64,000 nt of DNA from Pempheris klunzingeri (lineage: Eukaryota > Chordata > Actinopteri > Acropomatiformes > Pempheridae), in assembly GCF_042242105.1 (NCBI RefSeq), contig NC_092017.1, positions 19,802,432-19,866,431 of the forward strand. Direction: 5' to 3'. The notes beneath the pieces were generated by a model. The model was not told the origin of the DNA. It was given only the letters and a program-made list of their open reading frames with translations, and made no database searches. Shown here in pieces: positions 1 through 14,442 of the stretch (its first letter is position 1; each line of letters starts with the position of its first letter). The position numbers and the translations under genes were made by a program.

Positions 1-949
1 CGTATTTAACTTTGTTTTACATTACCCTGTAAAAAAGAAAACTGAACTTCTTACTAGTTTTTTTGTTTTTTAGGCTTTCAAACTTATGTTACTGGCTTCT
101 TCAGAGTTTGCTTCAGTCATGTGATGACACATGGAAATAAAACATCTTTTGACCCTAGTTTGACACAGTTTGAACATTTCCAAAGTCAGGAATGAACTTT
201 GACCCTCAATATGAACCTCATATTTACTCTTAAAACCTTTCAGAAAAGGGTTTTGAAAGTCAAATTTCAGTAATTTGACAGTAAAAAGAAAAGCCACAGC
301 TGGAGGTAGTGAAACTAAAACTAAATAAAAATGTAATAATTAGATTATTTTCACCTGGATATCATAAACCACAGGCTTAATGGAGACACTATGATTGTTT
401 AGTTCAGTGTTTAACTTCTGTTCACACCTTCTGCTTTTATTTTTCTGACTGAAAAGACTAAACTAAACGACATCTTCAAAACTTTTTTTTTTTTGCTGCG
501 TTTCTTTACAAATAAAAGAAAATGTCTGTTAACTTCTGTATAACGACCTCAAGTACACTTCTTTCTTCATGTAAATAAGACTAATTGATTTGTTGCAGAC
601 AGATTCAACCTGAGACAACAGCGTCCTCAGCTGCTGGATTGATGATAATACAGTTTATGAGGCTTCGTGACTGTGTTTATTTTCAGATTGTAAAGTATAA
701 TTTTGTCTTAGCAAACATATTATGTTATTATATTATTGACTTTGATATGAATAGATCGGTGGAATCACGTCGAAATTAGATATATATTTAATATATGAGC
801 CGAAAAACAGACGAATACAGGGCGTCTAAATGCGGATAAAGAGGCGTGGGTGTGTGTATATTTCTGACATCCTTGTGACTTTATTCTGTGATATAAAAGC
901 GGGTCAACATCGGCACCTCATTCATGATTTAATATTAAAAAAAGTTTTT

Positions 950-1135
950 TCACTTTGGCGCCATTTGGCCAAACTGAGGAACAAGCCCCGCCCTCTCTAT
1001 CGTCACCACCCAGAGTCTGAGGCTCTCGTTCCTCATTGGAAGCTTCAGCTGTCTGTCATCGGCTCCCGCAGGCTGGGATCAGCGGGAAAATCCGCAAAGT
1101 TACGTCAAAATCAGCAGTGAGACAGGAAGTGACCC
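950..1135. promoter_or_regulatory. Promoter-like GC-rich block (E2F, Sp1, CCAAT, CRE, ETS motifs)
   Basis: Within AT-rich surroundings this block carries an E2F-like TTTGGCGCC (954-962), an Sp1-type CCCCGCCC (986-993), an inverted CCAAT box ATTGG (1035-1039), a second E2F-like GCGGGAAA (1082-1089), a CRE-like TTACGTCA (1100-1107) and an ETS-type CAGGAAGTGA (1123-1132). Such clustering is typical of housekeeping-type promoters. Which transcript it serves, and in which direction, is not visible. It could serve a minus-strand gene that starts here and leaves the window. Confidence 0.35.
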
Positions 1136-2008
1136 GGACAGTCCTGATTCTGCCTTCAAAATAAAAGCGTATAACGAGTCAATAGGTTTTTGATCCTTTC
1201 AATTCAGGTGTTTAAGAGTCAAAGGACAGAAATGATAAAGTAAAGGAAAAAAAAATCAACACAGGAACAGAGGCAAAAATAGAAACTACATTAACTATCA
1301 GGTGTAGTAATATAGCGTAACACAATATATAGTATAATACAGAAATATTGCATATAATTGAATATAAAATGTAGAATATATGTATGAGTATAGTATAATA
1401 GATTTAGTGCACTGTAAAGGAATTAGAGGCAGCTCACTGATGTAGATCTGTTTAGTTAAAGAAAAGAACAATGTGGTTAATACGGCATTGATTTATTTAA
1501 AAATAACATTTTTTACATGCCTTAGGTTCTCATCATCTTGTTCAAACAATAAACATGAAACTATTTACATATAAATAACTGAAAAAACAGGTGTACATAG
1601 ACATTCACACACACCTAAATGTTTAGAAAAAACAACATTTGGTGAAACTACTGTCAGTACATACATCCAACTTTATTCTTCTACTCCACTTGTCTCAACT
1701 CTTTACTTCTCACTAAATGTGTGACACTACAAACATAAGATGATCTTACAGAATTTGATGCATTGCTGAAGATTAAACTACCCAACAGTGTGTAAAGTAG
1801 TTAAATCAGCACGACCATAAACATCTACAGCAGTAAAAAGCAACATGCACATTAATGCAGCGACAATATTAATCCTCAAATATCATAGTAACTTATTGAC
1901 AAGGAACATTTTACTACATTGTAAATACCTTTATTTTGAAACTTTCATTACATTTTGCTAATAACACATTTTTACTCATGTACGTCTTTGAATGCAGGAT
2001 TTTAACTT

Positions 2009-2028
2009 ACACACACACACACACACAC
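2009..2028. repeat. (CA)n microsatellite
   Basis: About ten uninterrupted CA dinucleotides. Confidence 0.9.
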
Positions 2029-2299
2029 TTATTTTCACAGTGTGATATTAGTACTTTTATTTAGGTAAAAGATCTAAATACTTCATCCATCACTGACAAA
2101 CAATCTCTAGACAACTGCGAGTCAAGTGTGATTGGAAACTGTAAACAAACAAAAATAGTACAAATATAAATATTATAATAAATATGATAAATATTAAGTA
2201 ACTGTGTTTATATTCAGTACAGACAAACCACTGCCACGCCAACAGAACATTGGAGTTTTATTTTGAAATCCTGGACCGGAAAGGGGTATTTTACCTGTT

Positions 2300-2426
2300 A
2301 TGTAACTTGACATCAGTCAGAGGGGCAGGGTGATTTTTTTTTTTTTCTTCTCCTCCCAAACTTTTTCTTACCTTCTCTGAAAGTCATGACAAGTCCCAGT
2401 GTGACTGGACGGAGAGACGCCAGAAG
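2300..2426 (+). other. Candidate non-coding leader exon
   Basis: A relatively GC-rich stretch ends in a strong splice-donor match, CAGAAG|GTAAGG, at 2426/2427. The first coding exon of kank3 is preceded by a splice acceptor, so an upstream leader exon must exist, and this is one candidate about 17 kb away. A short ATG-initiated frame lies inside, but its phase does not fit kank3 exon 2. This is inference from the donor motif only. Confidence 0.25.
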
Positions 2427-3390
2427 GTAAGGAACAGCCCGAGGGATCGATTAACTCCGATACGTATTGATTAGCTGATTATTGCCTGACTGGTCGACTC
2501 TGGGAACAAACGACCAAACGATTCATGCTGCGCGTGTTTCGGTCAATTATTGATCACAACTAATGTTATTGTCTCTGCAACGCCTGCAAGAAAGACGTGT
2601 GAAGCTCTTAAAACACTTTTTAAATCATCAGTAAATCTGTTTCCAGGACTTTTGCTGCCCCACAGCTCACAGCTTTATAATCTTATTGTGCTTTAAAGTG
2701 TTTTCAACTTCCATGAATGTTACTTAAAATCATTTAATATCCCAACAGAGACTCCTAGTTTGCATTTTTAAAACCATCAAAGGTTTTCCACTTTGAATTT
2801 AAGGTTTTTTATAGACTTTTTAGACTTAATCACTTCTTTAAATTTTAATTCAGGTTATTTTTGTCACATTTTTAATATTTAATGTTTATTTTTGACAACA
2901 GGTCTCTTCGATATATTAAATGTCACATTTTTTTTCAGAAGCACGCAACTACATATACTTTTCCTTGTTTGAAATTTAAGAAAGAAGAAGATTATTATGA
3001 TCTATAATCTCAGGAATTGCTCTTTCCAGCAGATTCAGACACAGTATGAAACTTTTGTGGTCGTGCTTGTTGCTCCACAACTCAGAAAAGGCCTCTTACA
3101 GAAACTCAAAGAATCAAACTCAGCGATTATCCTCAAAAGGATCTTAAAACTGCTTGTTTTCTATTATTTATTTTATACCTTTTTCTTTAAAATGTTGTTG
3201 TTTGAACACTCTGCTTGTTCTTTGTCTCTCCTGTTCTGTAAAATGCTTCACAGATGACAAGTTTGTTTGGTTGTTGGTGGATGTGGAGCAGAGATGTTTT
3301 TTCTCTCTCAGACACTGTTGTGGGTGAGGCTGCTACATGGGATGGAAACCCCCCTCCAGCCTCCCCCTCTATTGTCCTATTAGTGTCGAT

Positions 3391-3434
3391 CCTCTCCTCC
3401 TCCTCCTCCTCCTCCTCCTCTTCCTCCTCCTCCT
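3391..3434. repeat. (TCC)n microsatellite
   Basis: An almost perfect TCC/CTC trinucleotide run. The Ser- and Leu-rich frames crossing it are artefacts of the repeat. Confidence 0.9.
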
Positions 3435-6400
3435 GCTGTCCTGTCTGTCATCACTCCGCATCATCTCAGAGTTTTTGGATGTTATCATGTCGAGTCGTCA
3501 CAGCGAGGCCGAGTTTCTGCTGCCGGTAGTGTTTTCATCTGATGGACGATGATCAAAACATAAGCAGCACTTTATGGGTTTTGGTTTAACGGAGGGAGAA
3601 AAGCCCCACAGAAGAGGCAGAAACATCCGAGTCAAATAGGGTCACTCCCCTTCCCGAGGGGATGTGGAATGGGATTCTGGGAAATGCAGGAAATCACAAC
3701 CTTGAGTAGAGACACATTTACTATGATTGGATGAGTTTTGGCCGTTTGTCTGATGGCGGCTTGTAGGTTTTGTTTCTGGATCTGAGTCAGCTGATCAAGA
3801 AAAATCTGGATTCATGTTCTTATTGGATGAATCTGCAGCTCCTGATTTATGTCCAGTGCTAAAACAGGAAGTAGACTGAACACAAGTGTTTAGTTTCTTA
3901 ATCTTAAAGCTCATTGTTTAGCCGTGCAGCCCACAGCTTCACTCTTTTGGCTCTCATGGTGTCGTTTCCGGCAGTTAGAGATCCAGGTAGTGGGTGCAGA
4001 CCAAAACTAGAGCTAAAAAGAGTAATCATTGGACTTCGTTTTGACGTGTTTGCTAACAACACTGCTGATAATATGGCGATAATATGTCAACGTTGTGTCT
4101 GGAAATGGTTTCTGTTGCCCCCAAGTGGACAAAACAAGTTTATTTTCCATAAACACCATCTTTCTTTAAACGGTAACCATATTGTAGTTGTAGTAGCACA
4201 AATACTGTAGAACAAAATGATTAAAAATGTTGATTACAGGTGTTTTGCAGAATCGTCCATTATCGTTGTTTGCTCGGTTTGGGAGTAATCGGAAGAATTT
4301 GGAAGTGGAAACAACAAATGTTCAAGAATGTGCTGGAATTGTCCTTTAAATTAGCGTTAATCTCTTAACAACTTTGTGACTCTCTGAGGGGAAACTGTCT
4401 TCCTGCAACAGGACCCTGGGGTTTGACTTACTGCTGTCGCCTCAAAAATAGCTTCTCTGTAAGTGTAGTTAGAGATGTCGGGGGTCGGAGTTTCACTCTG
4501 ATACCTGTCCTCTTATTTTTCTTTCACACACGTCCTTCCTAATTCACACATTCTCGCCTTGTTTTCACAGAGGAACAGTTTATTACATTAAAACAGAATT
4601 AAATTTGGGTCTGTGGTCATGAGAGCTGCTGCCTGATAACATACATGCCGTCGTATTTTTAGTGCTATTACGAGTGCTTTTAATTTTAGCGCCTCAAGAC
4701 TGTCAGTGACTTGACGCGGGGAGGAAAGAGAAAGTTGGACTCGCCAGCGTTCGGCTGACGGTGTACTGTAGTCAAAAATAAAACTGGCATGTTCTCACAG
4801 GCCAGACGGGGGGGGTTTGCAAATGAAAAGAAGAAACGTATTTGGGTGAATGTGCCTCATTCACCGTCTTCCTCTTTGATTTTTTTATATTTGAGTTCGT
4901 TAACAGCTGGTGATGTGTTGGATTTTGTCTTATTATCTCTGGCGTCGCCTCCTTTTACTGTGAGCGCCACCACTGACAGACCTTTGGCTTCATGTGCACT
5001 CAGCCTTTAAGAATCCACCAAATTGGATGTTTTTTAGAATGAGTACGTTGACGACCTTTTAGATCGTTTCCTGTTTTCTCGTTGAACTTCACAGGTAAAC
5101 CAGGCTAGTAAATATGAGCGTCATCTTATCGTATTTTCTTTGTATTGAAGTCCATGAGTTACGCGTTAGAGCGTGAAACTTTTCTATGTTTGGCAAAAAC
5201 AGCCGGGAGCTAATCTGCATTACGTTTGCATATAATACTTTAAGTACATTTAAGTGGTCGTACCTCTGCGCTTTAATTTGAGGACATTTTTGAATGCAGC
5301 ATTTTTACCTCTTTAATTAGAGTGACGGTCTGACAGCAGCCAAACACTTTGGTTAAAGGTGGAACCATTTGTTTGTTAGTTTGGGGATAAATCGTAAGCC
5401 TGTTGTTTATTTGGCATTAAAGCGTTAAGCTGGTTGCAGCCAGGAGAGTTTTTCAGAGGTTTTAAACATCCATTCTCTGGTCTATGAAAGTGGTTCGTTT
5501 ACCTTTTTAAAGTTAAAGGTTTTTTTTGTTGTTGTTTTTTTTCTGAGGCCACAGTGAGTTTTACGTGTCAGGGCTGCGTGGAACCTGATAGCAGGATGCT
5601 TTCATCATAATTCGCAGGCATCCAGGCTTTGAGGATGGAAATTGCCACTTTCAGCTTTGTTTCTCTGATTGGAGCGGCTCTCCAAATTGCCCCTGAAAGG
5701 AGGAGAAGCTCTTCAGAGGTTCAGTGTGTTTAAGAGAGGCAGCTGCGAGTTTTCTATGTGTACTTCTAGTTTTTACAAGGAAGAAAAAAAAAAAACTGGC
5801 CTTTATTTGGTTTTTCTTAGTTTATTGTTTTTGGTGCAATTATTTGCACCAGAATGGCTCCAGTGTTGGCTCCAAGTATCTGAGCAGGAAGTTCACTGTA
5901 GACTGCAGAATTACACAAATATTTAATAACAAGAGAAGTGGTGAGAGAGAGAGCGCTGTTGTGTGGTCTGCAGTGAAGTTAGTAGACACTTTCATATTTA
6001 CAGGAATCATGAGCTGCTAATTTTATTTGTCGGCCTCGAGATCACGACTTCTGCAACACAAGAAAACAATTTAGATGTTTTTGTAGTCTCAATCTTTGCA
6101 GATTGAGTTTGAATTTAATTTTTATCTCGAGATATCGAATGTGTTTGTAATTGATGGCTTTGCAGAAATATCATTTAATTTGATTTGATAATGTCGAACT
6201 AGTCTGTCCGTGACTGCTTACTTTGATCATGAAGTCCTTCCTCTTGGCCTTTTGAATAAATCAAATCAGTTGTGTCCTTTCCTTTTTGTCTGTCTGTCCA
6301 GTCGTTAGACTCAGACAGTAAGTGAAAATAACATCAGACAGTTATACTGGATCTTTACAAAGCTTAATTATCTTGACTAATAATGAGATATTTCAGTTGT

Positions 6401-9400
6401 GATCATGAGAAAACAGTGTTTGATCATTTGAGATGAACATGAGCTTCTCAGACTCATAGATGATGATATACTAAGCAGTGATAAGAGGAAAACTGATGTA
6501 GGTCTCCAGATGATTAAATACTTAACAGACCACCCTTGTGCTCTGCAGTTTAATTTACTGATGCCTGTGATGGAAAAGGAAAATCGGCGAGAGGTCGTCT
6601 CTCTGAATGGATCCACAGTCAGCTCTGGCCTGAGGCTCCAGACTTCTTATCTCGAGCCCTTAAGTGGGGCAGTGCAGCATCATGAATAGTTTATCAAAGA
6701 ATAGAGAGGTTAATGCAGGATAAGGCTGGCACTACTTTGTAGGTATTGTCAAAACCAGCAATGCATTAGTCTGTCAACACTTTACATCTGTGGCTCTCAG
6801 CCCAGAGCCCAAATATGTAGTTTCTTTTTGAACATGAATTCCTTCAACACATGGGCGCTGTAGTTTTTAGCAAATATTAGTCAAGCAAGAATAAATTGTG
6901 GATTAATACACATTAGGTGCTCTCAAGAGTATTTACAGCAGCAGGACATGTGACCCAGAGAACAGTGGGTCTAATTAATGTGTTTTTAATCATCTTTGGA
7001 CAACAATGCAGCTCTATGGCACAAAGAAAACAAGATATATCTGGCTGTAGTATTACTTAATAGTGTGAGTATCACTGTTGTCCAATCAGACGTTCCTCCC
7101 TCTTCTATCTCCGCTGCCTGAGAAACTCTGAATGAAAAACACAGAGCTAAAAATACCCACGTCAACTCAAGTACCGGCAGAGCTTGGGAAAGAGGCACCA
7201 ATCAGACTCTGTGCACTCACATCAGGGTGGGAAACCACCAAACTAACTAAACACTGCTGCATTTTGGCAGCATCTAGTCAAATTGTTTTCTCTACCAGAC
7301 ACTAGCCATGATTTAGAGGCTGGTATTAACGGCCCTAAAAGACTTTCTGGCTGGTAAAATGGGGAAAATGGCAGACGGGCTTTAACTCTCGTGGCTAGAG
7401 CACCAAAAAGGTCAGATTGTCGCTCTGCCTGAAGTGACCGCTTCCCTGTGGAAGAACCGAACCGCGACTGCTTTTGGAAACGCTTGCTGCGTGTCACTGC
7501 GATGCCACGAACCTTTTGAACCCAATTTTCATTTTTGGATCAAACAATGAAAGTTTTGTGTGACACTGAAGAGGGAGAACGTGGAGTTTGTGGCTGCGTT
7601 CGAACCGTCTCTGACGCCGTTCTCAGATTTTGTCCTCGCTGTTTCTGCTTTTGAATCTGATGCCTGCGAAACGTCTCTGAGGGCAAAGTGAGAGCGAGGC
7701 CTTGAACTCCAGTTTCAGGCTGGTTTCCCAAAAACATCGCAGCACAGAGATCACCTCTGTTCACCGGCTTATAATGGAACAAATGTTGTGTTTAGCGCTG
7801 AGGTGCTGCTGGAAAAGCTTCCCTGCCCTATGAAGTCATAATAAGAGGCTCCAACACATGAAGAAAACCATCTTTTATACTCAGATTTATTCCTGTTTAC
7901 AATCCCACAATTTTTGTCTTAATCTCTTCTAGTTTTCTTTTATTATCTTGTGTTTCTTCTATTGCTTTTAGGTACATCAGTCAATTTGTAACTATTTTTT
8001 TTTTTCAGCAAAATGCTTTATAAAAATAGGTGAATTAACAACACTGGCTCCACTTTCTAACACCGTGCTCTTTATATGTGAGTTTAAAAGTTGTAACTAG
8101 GAGTTTTCTTAATGGTTAATGGATAAAGCTTCATAGATCACTGGTAAGCCATTAAAAAGTTTTGGGCTTTTCGCTGTGAATAATCTCTGCAGCTGGTTTG
8201 TCTTTAAAAATAAAATAAAATTAAGAAAAGGTCATTAATAAAGAGATGAGAGTTTCTCACTTTATAATAAGTCTACAGTTATAACTGCTAGTAACTATTG
8301 ATGCACCAAAAGCATGTTTGTAAATAAGTTTTTTATTTATTAGTAATGAATCTTTACACCAGTCTGTTCATCAGCAGTTGTAAATGTTGAGTTACAAGAG
8401 CTAAAAGTTTGCATAAAACTCCTTTTGAAGCATTAGTAAATGACTAGTAATCATTAAGTCATTAGTCACAGCTTATGCTTAACAAAGGGTTTTTTATTAG
8501 CACCAAAATACAGCAACTTCAAAATCAAGGAGATAAACGGTTGCATAATACACTGTAAGAACAGAGTACATTTAATAAATAATGCAACAGACAAGGAAAC
8601 AGGAGAAAACGGAGTAAAAGCCAAATTTTATGAGAGGAGCCTCCTTTGCAATTTGGATGAAATCACTCGGCAGACGGTCTCCGAGGGTATCGTCCAATTA
8701 GGTTTCATAAGGCCTGGCAGACATCAAATTGCATCTCGATGTGACAGGAGTAATGGCCGCTCCAAATCTCAGACGCTAACTGAATCAGTGCATGATGGAA
8801 AACTGAATTAGAGCCCACAAATGTGCATTTTCCACAGGAGCAGCGCCGTGGTGATGAAGGTGCGCTCTCTGGAGCTTTTGGAGACATTTCAAAGCTTTTC
8901 AAACACCTACGTACATCCACTGCCTTGTCATTACCCTGAGCCTCTCCATCAAAGACACGCTGAACTGGTGTAATTTCCACCAGTGAAGGAAATAACATGA
9001 TAATAGACACATTTCTGTTGTTTCTGGGCAGAAAGCAGCAGCGCCTGACATCTGGTCTTGTTCTGTAGTTATGAGAATCAAACATCTGGAGACTCCGGTT
9101 GCTACTGTTGTGAAAGAGACAAATGGGTCACAGTCTCATCTTAAACGCAAATCTGTGGACCAGATATCTAGGTCAACTTAGAGGGACGTTTAGAGATGAC
9201 TTTAAGCTCGTTTATTTTGGTTATTTGCTTGGCGGGAAAACACACAAAGCTGAAGTGATTAGAGAAAAAGGAAATGAGAGAAAAGGGAGACAAATTTGTA
9301 CAGTTGAGTGAGAGAGAGAAAAAGCTGATGATATTGGAGCCAAATGCGTATTTACAAAAAAAAAAAGCTCCTACAAAGGCTGAGTTTGTCATGTTGGGGA

Positions 9401-9589
9401 AACAGCCCTGGAGCGTTTGTGTCTCACCACAGAAGGAAAACGAGGTGTGTTTGGTCCAAAATGCAACGTGACATCAGAACTGGAAACTGGCTAATTGGGG
9501 AAAACTCGATTTGTGAGCCCTGCTTTGTTTCAGGGAGGGGTGGGTAGCCAGCCGGAGGCACGAGACTGCCTCAGTCTCAGCTGACTGGA

Positions 9590-9616
9590 TGCTGCTGCTG
9601 CTGCTGCTGCTGCTGG
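9590..9616. repeat. (CTG)n trinucleotide repeat
   Basis: About nine uninterrupted CTG/GCT units in otherwise unannotated DNA. Confidence 0.9.
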
Positions 9617-11410
9617 GATACAAACTGTGTGCAGTTTGCAAAGCTGCAAACATCAATGTTTCCAGAAAGACACATTCAATGTTGTTATTCCAAGAACTGA
9701 GTCTTGTCCAGTCAGGTCTTTGGCTCTGTGGTTGTTCGTGTTTGAATCTTTACTGGATGAGAAACCATAACGCAGTGACTCCAACAGATGCAGAAAGTTG
9801 AAAGAAAGAATCCAAACCAAAATAGTTTTACAATCAGTGAGGGATTTTTGTAAGGATATCTACAATGTTACTGGTTTAGAGTGAAGTTCCCACCTTGTAT
9901 TTCCTCGAAGGGAAAGCTTGTTTTTTGTAGAAAAAAGACTTTGAAAGATACAAACTCTAATGCGTACAGCTGAGGCTCAACAAGGACAATGGATTCTGTC
10001 TCTATCTCAGATACCAACGCCTCTTTTAATGGCATGTGAGTATTGTAGGCAGATAGACTTCATATGCATCCTTTAAGTACATTCAACTCGATAAACATAA
10101 CATGAAAAATGAATTGGAGGGTGTCAGACTTAAGAGTTTTGTTCTTGTTTTGGTCGTATTTAAAGGACCAAACTGATCCTAATGTTTAATGGCTGCTGGT
10201 GAGAGGCAGTCGGTTATATTATTGTTGAGTGAGAAAAATCCAAAAATGGTTGTTAAAATTAGAACTGGTGCACACACATCCTGACATGTTTCTTTCAAAG
10301 ACTTTTTAGTGAAGAATGAAGAATCAAACCCTGCTTCCAGACCTCTGAATCATTCCCCACATCTTTGATTTGTTTGCCTGTTCTGCTCATCACAGCTGTT
10401 TCAGCAACTGAAATAACTCGCAAATCAGCACATTTGCTTTTGGGGTGGTTTTCTTCTGACTGTCGATCAAAAATGGTGGACTGAGGAATGATAGCAAGAC
10501 TGGAGTGTCACTCATCCTGACTGGTTAGGGCAAAACAAAACAAGACAACCTCTCTAACAGGAAATTGGCTAACATGCGCTCCATGTCACTGAATGAGTAA
10601 AAATTAAATTGAATTATAATTCCTGCTGATTATCAGGCAAAGGAAAAAAAGGTGGGAAAGTTGAGTTGAGTCATGCAACACTTCAAATTAGCTGAATATG
10701 AGAGTGAGGAAATCTGACAGACGGAGGTACAATGTGGGATTTTTGGACCTCATCCTTTATGAGAAGCTTCGTGTTGGACTGTAAGTCAGAGCAGCTGGTT
10801 ATCGGCATCTTCAGATCCGCTGCAGCCAGACTCTCTCTCCTCATCTTGAAAGTCACCAAGTGGTGGACTCCTTCCCCCGAAGACTTTATTGAATTCACTT
10901 GGTGACATTTTGAACCTGGACACAGTCGGGAAAAGGCAGGGAGCGCGAGGGGGGCTGGTTTGGGGAAAACAACGAGGCCTCACACAACTTTTAGAAAACA
11001 GCATAGCCACCAAAGAGGCATAATGCCTCATTGTGGAGGCTGAATGTGCCTGATTGTGTTTGCTGGAAAATCTGGAAGGAAGAGGGAGGGGAGGCAGGAC
11101 GCATGTGATGTTTGAAGTCAACCTGATTGTGATAAAAAATGATTTTTTTTTTCTGGATACTGCAGGACATGGAAGATGTTAGTGATGTCACGTCAGAGTG
11201 AGATTCATGTTGATGAGGTGGGGGACAGGAAATGGCGTCTAATGGCAGAGCTCCGTACGTAGAGGTGACAGAGTGTGTCTGTGTGTGTGTGAGGTTTAGC
11301 GCACACGAACACTTAAACTCTTCAGCCAAAACTGATAACGTGTTATCTAACCTCAGTGTGATGCATCATGTGATGTCGGCCTCTGTGCTGTTGTTGGCTG
11401 CAGGATGCCG

Positions 11411-11413
<3 letters not shown>

Positions 11414-11446
<33 letters not shown>
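11414..11446. repeat. (TG)n microsatellite
   Basis: A long TG run that produces an artificial Cys-Val open frame in this area. Confidence 0.9.
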
Positions 11447-11447
<1 letters not shown>

Positions 11448-11730
11448 CGTGTCACACTGACTCTATTTGTTCAGCTCTCAGTTTCTGCTTGTCTCCTCTA
11501 CAGTGTTTTCCTGCTGCCTTCAGGAAGCAGCTTTCAGGACGGCCCGATGTGTTTCCTGGCAGGACCCTCCTCCTCCCCCCCAGTTCCTACTGGGAGACAA
11601 TGGGAGGTCTCCCACAGGGGCATGAAGGGGTTGTGTATGTGTGTGTATGGTGATGAAGGGGATTTATTGGGGGAGTAGTGGGCTTCCCTTCAGGAAACCG
11701 CAGATTTATCCCAGCAGCAGAGGCCCTCCT

Positions 11731-11736
11731 GTGTGT

Positions 11737-11768
<32 letters not shown>
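11731..11768. repeat. (TG)n microsatellite
   Basis: A TG run with one CTG interruption. Confidence 0.9.
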
Positions 11769-11984
11769 TCATGTATTTCTACAAAGCTTAAGTGTCCTCA
11801 CAAGGATAAAGACATGAAAGAAATATCCTCCTCGCCTCTACAAGAGATTAAATTGAGGATTAGCAGTTGGTTTTAGGTTTAAGATTAACTGGGGTGAGTT
11901 TGTAAATCAGCCTCGATGTTCTGTTTCCTGTTTCAGAAAGCAGCAAATAAGTTGTCGTTCAAAGGTCGTCCATGACTTTGGAAA

Positions 11985-12240
11985 CAGCAGTAACAGACCA
12001 ATCTCACCTCAAGGTCCATTTAGTAGCTGTTCTGGAGCTTTTGATCGTGTCATATGATTATCATTAAGGATTCTTAGATGTTCACGTTTGTATTTCTCTG
12101 ACCACCTCTTGTCCACTTTGGCTTAAAAGTTGAGGTTCCAAAAATTGTTCTTGACAAGAAAACTATCTCAACTCGAGGTCCATGTAGTAGCTGTTCTTAT
12201 GCTGATGAAGATCATACGACTTGACAGAAGTCTCCAGTAG
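11985..12240. repeat. Degenerate duplicated interspersed repeat
   Basis: Two related segments occur at about 11990-12070 and 12165-12235. Both carry an AGGTCCAT - TAGTAGCTGTTCT - GATCATA-like series of words about 175 bp apart. This wording resembles an interspersed repeat seen in teleost genomes, but I cannot name the family. Confidence 0.45.
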
Positions 12241-14276
12241 AGCTTGTAAATGGATCCTGAGGTGCAAAGTTAGATAATGATACCATCAGCTAATTGTTTA
12301 TGGCTGATAGATCAGTCTCCACTGTTATATTGAATATTATTTTCCATTATTTAATTGGCTCAGTTTATAATCCGTTGCAGTTCCAAACCCCAAAATATAC
12401 AATTCACCATGATTCATAACAATGAAAAGTAGCAAATACTCAAATTTGAGAAGATGAAACCTGCAAATGTTTGTGTTAAAGGATTATATTTGTCACCAAA
12501 ATTGTTGTCAATAAAGTTTCCTTCAGTCAGATTCTGGACAATAAACTGTCTACTTTCAGAATAAAATTTGGGCTTTGTGTTAGACTGAAAATAAAAATAA
12601 AATCCAAATATAATCCAATAATCACGCCTCCAGTTCACAGGCGGTGCTCCATGACATACAGGGGTGAAACACTAATACAGAAGGCCATGGGCCGTAACAA
12701 TCAATTAATGTCTTCTCAAGTCATCCCAGTGTGTATGTGGGGATGTGTGGTATTCATACTGGGTGGATGTCTGTATCCCTGCTTCTGTGTGTGTGTGTGT
12801 GCAGATTTGTGAATGAGTTGTTTCTCATGTAAAGCTGTCAGATAGTAACAGTTGTTGTCAGTGAGAGGATGTTGCCTTTCACTCCCTCTGCTCCTCGTCT
12901 GTCAGATCGTGTCTTCGCTCTCTCTCTTTCTCTCTCTGGCTTCTCTTTGGGAAAAGGGTGGCGTTGGAAATGAGGTCACTGCTTTTAAAACATGGCCCCG
13001 AGCCTCAAACCAGCACAACATTTCCTCTTCCATGAAGCGGACTGAATGCAGGACAACTCAGTGTTCTCCTCGTCATTAATAACAACGATGTTGAGTCGGC
13101 TCAGGGACGACAATCGTACTTCTCCACTCGTCACATGTTCCTACTGAACTCGAGGGGAAAAACTGAATCAATAACAAATTAGTATGTTATTTTGTTGGAA
13201 ACACCTTTGGTCACTGAAGTTCTAAACCATCCAAATGATCTTTTAAACAAATAAATGTGCAGGTTATCTGAGATGATCTTAGATGACAAAAACAACATGC
13301 AGTCCTGTTTTTTCAATGAAACCAAGCTGCTCCTTTGGTTTGTGGCTCTGACTGCTTAAATCCACTCAACTTTGAAAGCAGTTTAATTCAGCTGACATTG
13401 ATGGTTCCCTTAATTCCAGTTTATTACATCTTTGGGTTGTTTTGTAGTAGGCTTGGGAATAATAAAGTTGTACTTAATAAGTTTATTGTTGAGATCTGCA
13501 AACACAACAACGTCCCTAAAAATGAGTCCAGTAGGGGAAAAAGAAACACAAGCAGTCATACTGGTTATTGTAAGCACCTATTATCTAATCGTCTGACTGC
13601 TTGTGCTCTTTTCTAATTGGACATCAATGTTGTCATGTTCTCAAATCTCAACTATTACTTTACTTGCAAGTGAATTTTTTTTTTTTTTACATTTTTGCAT
13701 GATGTTGCTTTGCTGTGCACTAATTAAATGACTCCAGAAGTTACCATGTAATTAGTAAAGTAAAGAAACAGAACTTTTTTTTCAGGAAACCTCAGAAATT
13801 TCTTAACACCATAAAGCCAGACTTGACTTTAATCAGTGACAACAGATGTAGAGCCTTTGTTGGACTACTTTAAACAAACTACAATATGTGGGCTTCTCCT
13901 AAATATGTTCTCATCTCAGTTACACACTGTTGGAGCATTTATTCGTTCGACAGAGCTCTGGCTGTATTTTACACTTTTTTTTGATGATGGCGTTTGGCTG
14001 AGCGAAGTGCCTGTAATGTGAATAAATGTGACTATCGAGTTGGAGCTACTGTAGTTATGATTGCAGTGTTGCAATAAAACTGAATCAAGAATGTTGTGTA
14101 ATTTGGAGCCGTGGAAATTTAAACATCTCGGGCTGTTTAGTCAGTCTGGAGAACAATGAAGTTTATCTCTATTCACAATAGAACCCAGTTAGAAGTTTAC
14201 TAAATTAAGGTGGTATTGCCCACAATATGTTCTCTGAAATTTGTAGCTGTGAACATTGTTTGTCTGAGTTCAGAAT

Positions 14277-14278
<2 letters not shown>

Positions 14279-14318
<40 letters not shown>

Positions 14319-14442
14319 CTGTGGCTGTGTGTGCACTCATATGAATGTGTTTATGGGCATTTTTGGTATTTAGTTTTTGGCTTGTGTCCTTATGAGAATT
14401 GGCACTCAGTGGTATGTAAGTGTGTGTGTGTGTGTGTGTGTG
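14279..14442. repeat. Two (TG)n microsatellites
   Basis: TG runs lie at about 14279-14312 and 14419-14442, separated by TG-rich sequence. Confidence 0.85.

Noticed and set aside
8705-9085. 126-codon minus-strand open frame
   Set aside because: No recognisable family, no supporting exons on either side, and codon content like random DNA.
11232-11678. 148-codon open frame
   Set aside because: It is made mostly of a TG repeat translated as Cys-Val. No domain and no splice context.
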